Positions 7,636-11,775 of a stretch of 11,775 nt of DNA are shown piece after piece. Within the stretch, counting starts at the first letter, position 1. Every line of letters begins with the position of its first letter. The DNA is from Bacillota bacterium (GTDB taxonomy: Bacteria; Bacillota; Clostridia; Oscillospirales; Ruminococcaceae), in the NCBI GenBank assembly GCA_023395435.1, contig JAEWZG010000132.1:1-11775 (forward strand), in the 5' to 3' direction. The position numbers and the translations under genes are program-made. Under the pieces are notes generated by a model. The model worked only from the letters and a program-made list of their open reading frames with translations. It was not told the origin of the DNA and did not search any database.

Positions 7636-8516
7636 TTTGTCTTCACCTTCCCACGGAAAATTTTTTTAGCTCTCGCTGATTTATCATCAGGTTGCTTTTC
7701 TGGGATAAGCTTAGACTTTAAGAGCTGTAATAAATTATCTTTGGTAAAGCCTCGTGTGAGCTGACCTTCTTCAGCTATAGAAATTACTCCTGTTTCTTCT
7801 GAAACAACAATAATAATAGCATCGGAGTTTTCACTCATACCGATAGCGGCGCGGTGTCTTGAACCAAGAGTTTTTGTAATGAGTTCTTCCTTCTGCGGCT
7901 TAGGAAGGAAGCATCCGGCAGCATGAACACGTCCGTCGCGAATAATTACAGCACCATCGTGAAGCGGAGTATTCGGGAAAAATATATTTTCAAGAACAGC
8001 GGCACTAGGCTTAGCATTAATAATGGTACCCGTGTCGATCTGTTCGCCAAGTTTAGTTAGTCTTTCTATAACTATAAGTGCACCTGTTTTAGTTGCAGAA
8101 AGATCAACAGAAGCATCTACTATTGCACGTATTGCCTCTTCCCATCTATAAACCATTGCATCACTTGAATCCGAACCTAAAGAGAAAACATTAAAGTTTG
8201 AAACCTTTGCTCGTCCCATTTTTTCAAGTGCACGTCGTAATTCAGGCTGAAACATTATAATAATAGCAAGAATACCCCATTGGAAGAAATTATGAAGCAG
8301 AAACCCCATGGTTTTTAATTCAAGCTTGTCCACGATGAAATAAGCAACGCATAATAATGCAATACCTTTAATCAATTGTTCAGCACGAGTTTCTTTAATA
8401 AGTTTTATGCCTTTGTATAAAAGATAAGATAGAATTACCATATCAATAATGTCTGCTATTGATATAGATTTTACTACGCTTGAAATATTACTGACAACAT
8501 CTATAATATAACTCAT
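7632..8516 (-). CDS. cdaA: Diadenylate cyclase CdaA
   Basis: Makes c-di-AMP from two ATP; c-di-AMP controls potassium uptake, osmolyte balance and cell-wall homeostasis in Firmicutes. The 294-residue product has three N-terminal membrane helices (about 20-40, 48-64, 73-90), the sequence MFQPELRRALEKMGR at their end, and a cytoplasmic DAC domain (about 105-270). The catalytic motifs are intact: LHDGAVIIRDGRVHAAG (185-201, with DGA at 187-189) and LGSRHRAAIG (217-226, with RHR at 220-222). The ATG has AGGGAAGTG upstream. It is the first gene of a cdaA-cdaR-FAD dehydrogenase unit. The glmM gene, often the third gene of this cluster in other Firmicutes, is not found before the terminator. Confidence 0.97.
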   Translation of the reverse strand: MSYIIDVVSNISSVVKSISIADIIDMVILSYLLYKGIKLIKETRAEQLIKGIALLCVAYFIVDKLELKTMGFLLHNFFQWGILAIIIMFQPELRRALEKMGRAKVSNFNVFSLGSDSSDAMVYRWEEAIRAIVDASVDLSATKTGALIVIERLTKLGEQIDTGTIINAKPSAAVLENIFFPNTPLHDGAVIIRDGRVHAAGCFLPKPQKEELITKTLGSRHRAAIGMSENSDAIIIVVSEETGVISIAEEGQLTRGFTKDNLLQLLKSKLIPEKQPDDKSARAKKIFRGKVKTK

Positions 8517-8568
8517 ACTTCACTTCCCTACATTTTATACTGCAAAACTTAATAAAATCTTTAGTGTT

Positions 8569-8596
8569 GCGGGCTATATCATTAAAAATAGCCCGC
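8569..8596 (-). other. 9-bp stem-loop between the desulfurase and cdaA
   Basis: GCGGGCTAT (8569-8577) and ATAGCCCGC (8588-8596) form a perfect GC-rich stem around a 10-base loop, in otherwise AT-rich DNA. Read leftward the bases after the stem are AACACTAAAG, not a U-tract, so it is a poor intrinsic terminator for the pheA-to-desulfurase unit. Read rightward the tail is TTATATAC. It may be a leader hairpin or attenuator of cdaA, or an imperfect terminator. The leader does not resemble a c-di-AMP (ydaO) riboswitch and is too short for one. Confidence 0.6.
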
Positions 8597-8622
8597 TTAT
8601 ATACATAGATACGCATATATTA

Positions 8623-8650
8623 ATTTTAACACATAATTGAATAAATACAA
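8623..8650 (-). promoter_or_regulatory. Candidate promoter for cdaA-cdaR-FAD dehydrogenase
   Basis: On the minus strand TTGTAT (8650-8645), 16 bases and TAAAAT (8628-8623) are preceded by an extended -10 TG (TGTTAAAAT). Transcription would begin near 8616 and pass through the stem-loop at 8569-8596 before reaching the cdaA start at 8516. The -35 is weak, so the call rests mainly on the extended -10 and its position between two gene blocks. Confidence 0.35.
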
Positions 8651-8657
8651 GTAATTA

Positions 8658-9788
8658 TCAAAAAAATGTTGATATTTTTTTGATTGCATTTACAAGCATG
8701 ATAACTTCTTGTTCAGTGTTGAAAGAAGAGGGTGCAAACCTTACCGTACCTTTTTCATCTGTACCATTGCATTTGTGTGCAAGTATAGCACAGTGCAGAC
8801 CACCACGAAGAGCAAATCCTGCATTATCAAGCTGTGAAGCAAGCTCTTCCGCCGTTAGGTAATCAAGATTAAACGAAACAATAGGAACATAATTACAATA
8901 TCTTTTTCGATAAATACATATTCCTTTAATTTTTGAAGCTTTCTTAATGAATAAACTACACAATGAATTTTCGTGCTCATAAATTTTATTAAGTGTTTTT
9001 TTGTTTATATAGTTAAGACCTGCTCCAAGTGCAAGAATTCCAACAGTATTCAATGTTCCGCTTTCAAGTCTTTCAGGCATGAAATCAGGTTGATCAAGCT
9101 TGTCGGAGGTTGTTCCTGTTCCACCCTCAATAACAGTAGAAAGTGGATATTTTCCATCAGAAATCAATAGTCCTGTCCCTGTGGTGCCATAAAGTCCTTT
9201 GTGGCCTGCAGCACACAAAAAATTGAAACCGTCAGACATTTTCAGCGGAATAACACCACATGCCTGCGCTCCGTCAGCAATATAGCAAAGATCATACTTT
9301 TTGCATAGCTTGGCAATTTTCTTATAGGGAAGAATCTGGCCTGTAACATTACTTGCTATTGTGCAGGCGATGGCTTTAGTTTCAGGAGTAATGAGTCTCT
9401 CAAAATTCTCCATTGTAACATCATCGTTTTTATCAACTTCTGCAATGCTGAAGGTACAGTTCTTGTTTGATAAAGTATAAGCAGGTCGTGCAACAGAATT
9501 ATGCTCAAGAGAGGAAATAATAATATTACCTCCGTCAGCCATTATACCCTTTATTGCAAGATTTAAAGCATAGGTGCAGTTTTGCGTAAAAACAACATTT
9601 TCTATTTTTGCGCCAAAAAATTCTGCACATTGTGCTCTTGTCTTAAAAACCTCCTCTGCAACTCTAAGCGAATATCTGTGACCGCTCCTGCCTGGATTCC
9701 CTCCATATATCAGTACAGCTTTGTTTACCGCCCTCTGAACTGAAGGCGGTTTCGGGAAGGTAGTAGCAGCATTATCAAAATAAATCAT
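8658..9788 (-). CDS. Cysteine desulfurase family class V aminotransferase
   Basis: A PLP enzyme of the IscS/SufS-like group, expected to take sulfur (or selenium) from cysteine (or selenocysteine) as an enzyme-bound persulfide. In the 376-residue product the fold-type I features are in place: YFDNAATTFPKP (3-14), H96 in SLEHNS, D172 in ADGAQ for the PLP nitrogen, K197 in AAGHKGLYG for the Schiff base, and R240 onward in RLESGTLN. The nucleophile is probably C333 in RGGLHCA, matching the conserved HCA-type loop of SufS. I chose the ATG at 9788 because GAGGTGG (9800-9794) lies five bases before it. The GTG at 9797 is part of that Shine-Dalgarno sequence. It follows the DUF3343 gene by 11 bases and ends the unit. 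Which acceptor it serves, Fe-S assembly, selenium or another thiolation, cannot be told. Confidence 0.88.
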   Translation of the reverse strand: MIYFDNAATTFPKPPSVQRAVNKAVLIYGGNPGRSGHRYSLRVAEEVFKTRAQCAEFFGAKIENVVFTQNCTYALNLAIKGIMADGGNIIISSLEHNSVARPAYTLSNKNCTFSIAEVDKNDDVTMENFERLITPETKAIACTIASNVTGQILPYKKIAKLCKKYDLCYIADGAQACGVIPLKMSDGFNFLCAAGHKGLYGTTGTGLLISDGKYPLSTVIEGGTGTTSDKLDQPDFMPERLESGTLNTVGILALGAGLNYINKKTLNKIYEHENSLCSLFIKKASKIKGICIYRKRYCNYVPIVSFNLDYLTAEELASQLDNAGFALRGGLHCAILAHKCNGTDEKGTVRFAPSSFNTEQEVIMLVNAIKKISTFF

Positions 9789-9799
9789 GGCTGCCACCT

Positions 9800-10030
9800 C
9801 TATATCCGCATATAATCTTTTACAGCTATATTCTCTGAAGCAAGAATAGATAGTATAAGATTAATATCATTTTTAACACGAATGCTGTATCCGCACCCTT
9901 TGGACAAGTCTTTTGGAGTTCTCTCTATTTCACAATAATACCCAACGCTGTTAAGAAGATTTTTTGCTTTAATCGCGTAGGTAATTGAGGTTAGTGCAAT
10001 CAAATGCTTATTGTTATACAGACCGTTCAA
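9800..10030 (-). CDS. DUF3343 protein, putative Se/S carrier
   Basis: A small protein of the DUF3343 family (Pfam describes it as putative Se/S carrier-like). With the start used here it has 76 residues. Visible signatures are the opening strand and helix (HLIALTSITYAIKAKNLL) and ERTPKDLSKGCGYSIRV (36-52), which fits the family's PxxxSxGCG pattern, with C46 the likely carrier thiol and C33 a second cysteine. I chose the TTG at 10030 because GAGGTG lies six bases before it. The ATG at 10048 would add MQEVNN, has no Shine-Dalgarno sequence and lies within the inverted repeat at 10045-10073. If the ATG is used the gene spans 9800-10048 (82 residues). The next gene is a cysteine desulfurase, supporting a sulfur or selenium relay between the two. 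No selD or yedF gene is visible in the window. Confidence 0.8.
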   Translation of the reverse strand: MNGLYNNKHLIALTSITYAIKAKNLLNSVGYYCEIERTPKDLSKGCGYSIRVKNDINLILSILASENIAVKDYMRI

Positions 10031-10044
10031 ATTATTCACCTCTT

Positions 10045-10073
10045 GCATATTATGGATATACTCTATAATATGC
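10045..10073. repeat. 9-bp inverted repeat before the DUF3343 gene
   Basis: GCATATTAT (10045-10053) and ATAATATGC (10065-10073) are perfect complements around an 11-base loop. The element fills the short gap between the ispF stop and the Shine-Dalgarno sequence of the DUF3343 gene. It has no U-tract in either direction, so it is unlikely to be a full terminator. It may be an RNA hairpin affecting translation or message stability, or an operator. Confidence 0.55.
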
Positions 10074-10095
10074 AGAAATGACAGTTTTGGTATAG

Positions 10096-10563
10096 CTAAT
10101 TCAAGAGGCAGACGGCACTGGCACTTATACCAGCTTCCTGTCCTGTAAAACCAAGATGTTCTTCTGTTGTTGCTTTAACTGAAATCTGATTGATATTAAT
10201 AGAGCAAGCAACAGCAATATTTTCTCTCATTTTATCAATATATGGTGCGAGTTTTGGATTTTGTGCAATAATAGTGGAATCAATATTAATTATTTCATAT
10301 CCTTTACTTTTTAAAAGCTCACATATTTTTTTCAAAAGTTCAATGCTGTCAGCATTTTTGTATTCATCTTTATTATCTGGGAAGTGCTTACCGATGTCAC
10401 CGAGTGCACACGCACCAAGAAAAGCATCCATAATAGCATGGACAAGCACGTCAGCATCAGAATGTCCGAGGAGTCCTTTTAAATGTGGAATTTCCACTCC
10501 ACCGAGAATCAGTTTTCTACCTTCAACAAGTTGGTGTACGTCGTAGCCTTGACCTATTCTCAT
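10096..10563 (-). CDS. ispF: 2-C-methyl-D-erythritol 2,4-cyclodiphosphate synthase
   Basis: Fifth enzyme of the MEP isoprenoid pathway: converts CDP-ME 2-phosphate to the cyclic diphosphate with release of CMP, as a cytoplasmic trimer. The 155-residue product has the usual length. The metal ligands D8 and H10 (GYDVHQL) and H42 (VHAIMDAFLGA) are present, as are DIGKHFPDN (56-64) and ATTEEHLGFTGQEAG (131-145). The ATG overlaps the ispD stop by four bases and is preceded by AAAGGAAGTG, so translation is probably coupled. The order ispD-ispF is common and in some bacteria the two are fused; here they are separate. Confidence 0.97.
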   Translation of the reverse strand: MRIGQGYDVHQLVEGRKLILGGVEIPHLKGLLGHSDADVLVHAIMDAFLGACALGDIGKHFPDNKDEYKNADSIELLKKICELLKSKGYEIINIDSTIIAQNPKLAPYIDKMRENIAVACSININQISVKATTEEHLGFTGQEAGISASAVCLLN

Positions 10564-11240
10564 TTAGACACTTCCTTTAATAAATTTTCAGCAAGCTTAA
10601 TATCATCTGGAGTTGTGATTTTAATGTTAGTGTATTCACCAATTGTCATAAAAACCTTATATCCAATATTCTCAACAAGCTGACAATCGTCAGTGAAATC
10701 AAGTCCACTTTTTATAGCGCCTTCAACACTCTCTGTGTATAGACTTTTCTTAAAAATCTGTGGTGTCTGTGTTATATAAAGCGTATCTCTTTTTGGAGTA
10801 TTTTTTATAAAACCATTTTGCACAACTTTTATTGTATCCTTGACGGGAACACCAACAGTTGTCGCTTTATAAAGCTTTACATTTTCAATAAGCTGCTCAA
10901 TAACATTTCTGCTGATAAGTGGTCTTGCACCATCATGTATTGCAACATAATCACTTTTTTCATCAACCAGCTTAAATCCGTTAAAAACTGATTGTTGACG
11001 TGTTTGTCCACCAACAGTAATTTTGATTTTCTTATTGAAACTGTATTTAGCAATAAGTTTTTTCATGGCTTCAAGACAATCAGTATTTGTTACAACTATT
11101 ATCTCACAGATTTCATCAATATTATCAAAAGCATTAATTGAACGAATAATAACAGGAATTCCGCAAAGTTCAACAAATTGCTTGTTTATGCCATTCATTC
11201 GTGAACTTTTCCCGCCTGAAACTATTATGACAGAAAGCAT
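10560..11240 (-). CDS. ispD: MEP cytidylyltransferase (CDP-ME synthase)
   Basis: Third enzyme of the MEP pathway: joins MEP with CTP to give CDP-ME and pyrophosphate. The 226-residue product shows the CTP-binding loop VSGGKSSRM (7-15) and K20, VGGQTRQQSVFNG (76-88), IHDGARP (101-107), TQTPQIF (157-163), DFTDDCQLVE (181-190) and KITTPDD (197-203). The loop has a serine where many homologues have glycine (GGKGSRM type); I do not expect loss of activity. The ATG overlaps the pheA stop by one base (TAATG), with GAGGTGA just inside the pheA end. Confidence 0.95.
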   Translation of the reverse strand: MLSVIIVSGGKSSRMNGINKQFVELCGIPVIIRSINAFDNIDEICEIIVVTNTDCLEAMKKLIAKYSFNKKIKITVGGQTRQQSVFNGFKLVDEKSDYVAIHDGARPLISRNVIEQLIENVKLYKATTVGVPVKDTIKVVQNGFIKNTPKRDTLYITQTPQIFKKSLYTESVEGAIKSGLDFTDDCQLVENIGYKVFMTIGEYTNIKITTPDDIKLAENLLKEVSK

Positions 11241-11775
11241 TAAATCACCTCGTTATAATTCCCGAGAAACTTGAAATATTCAAGCTCTTCCTTTAATGCA
11301 TAAATAATTTCGATAACCTCGGGTTGATTTATACTACCTTCAAAATCAAGATAGAAAACGACGTTGAAGTCCTTGCTTGCTATAGGCTTACTTTCAATTC
11401 TAAGAAGGTTTAAGCCTATTACTGAAAACTTCGTAAGAAGTCTGTATAATGCTCCAGGTGTATGAGATAGAGATAGTGAAACAGAAATAATATTAGCATT
11501 TTCAGAAATATAAATGTACTTTGAAATACAAATAAATCTTGTGTAATTTTCATCTGAATTTGATATTTCGGAATTAATAATTTCAAGCCCCATTATTTCT
11601 GCACAATCTTTTGAGCAAATTGCAGCAATGTCCTCACTGCTGTTGAGAACAAATTCTGCCGCAAGAGCTGTATTTGCATACTTAACAGGAGTATATCCGT
11701 TTTCTTTTATAAATTCCGAGCATTGAGCTAAAGCCTGTTCGTGTGAGAAAACTTTTTTGACTTTTGAAATGTCAG
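11240..11775 (-). CDS. pheA: Prephenate dehydratase, N-terminus outside window
   Basis: Converts prephenate to phenylpyruvate for phenylalanine synthesis. The frame is open to the right edge, so this is the C-terminal 177 residues and the true start lies beyond 11775. The catalytic domain shows VFSHEQALAQC (8-18), ANTALAA (33-39, with N where STA is usual), the AE-MGLEI segment, and NYTRF (76-80) with the catalytic threonine. A C-terminal ACT domain follows (about residues 92-170) with TPGALYRLL and LRIESKP, the variants here of the GAL and ESRP motifs that bind phenylalanine, so feedback inhibition is expected. Whether a chorismate mutase domain is fused upstream cannot be seen. It is the first visible gene of a run ending at the cysteine desulfurase. 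Confidence 0.93.
   Translation of the reverse strand, partial: DISKVKKVFSHEQALAQCSEFIKENGYTPVKYANTALAAEFVLNSSEDIAAICSKDCAEIMGLEIINSEISNSDENYTRFICISKYIYISENANIISVSLSLSHTPGALYRLLTKFSVIGLNLLRIESKPIASKDFNVVFYLDFEGSINQPEVIEIIYALKEELEYFKFLGNYNEVI

Noticed and set aside
8517..8657. c-di-AMP (ydaO-type) or c-di-GMP riboswitch in the leader of cdaA
   Set aside because: The region is 141 bases, mostly AT-rich, and contains only one simple stem-loop without the multi-helix layout of either riboswitch.
9789..9797. GTG start for the desulfurase, adding three residues
   Set aside because: The GTG is inside the GAGGTGG Shine-Dalgarno sequence that serves the ATG at 9788, and homologues typically begin at MIYFDN.
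1..11775. Mobile elements, CRISPR arrays, tRNA or rRNA genes, defence genes
   Set aside because: No transposase, spaced direct repeats, structural RNA or defence-type protein is recognisable; the genes are core metabolism, signalling and sporulation.

Overview
The window looks like ordinary chromosome from a low-GC, endospore-forming member of the Clostridia. The evidence is AT-rich intergenic DNA, an alpha/beta-type small acid-soluble spore protein, a type III glutamine synthetase, the MEP isoprenoid route (ispD, ispF), and a DUF3343 gene paired with a class V aminotransferase. A Ruminococcaceae/Oscillospirales-like gut bacterium is my best guess. That is inference from gene content, not a taxonomic result.

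Layout. Bases 1-4338 are read rightward: a hairpin and weak promoter region, glnN (glutamine synthetase III), then a membrane-bound PAS-GGDEF diguanylate cyclase with its own strong sigma-A-type promoter. A perfect 14-bp inverted repeat at 4340-4371 separates these from leftward genes and probably terminates from both sides. From there to the right edge every gene is read leftward. In transcription order these are: (i) pheA (5'-truncated by the window edge), ispD, ispF, a DUF3343 protein and a cysteine-desulfurase-family enzyme, tightly packed; (ii) cdaA, cdaR and a COG2509-type FAD-dependent dehydrogenase, closed by a strong terminator at 4701-4745; (iii) a monocistronic SASP gene with a possible sigma-G promoter.

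How the genes fit together. The cdaA/cdaR pair makes and controls c-di-AMP, while the separate diguanylate cyclase makes c-di-GMP, so two cyclic-dinucleotide synthases lie about 3.3 kb apart in different transcription units. The pheA-ispD-ispF-DUF3343-desulfurase unit joins phenylalanine synthesis, two MEP-pathway steps and a probable sulfur or selenium handling pair. The later MEP enzymes IspG and IspH are Fe-S proteins, so a sulfur-delivery link is possible but unproven.

I see no mobile element, CRISPR array, tRNA or rRNA, and no clear candidate for a wholly new system. The most useful leads are the DUF3343/desulfurase pair placed behind ispDF, a 16-bp palindrome built into the diguanylate cyclase promoter, that enzyme's broken I-site, a cysteine cluster in the FAD protein, and several start codons that Shine-Dalgarno placement says should move.
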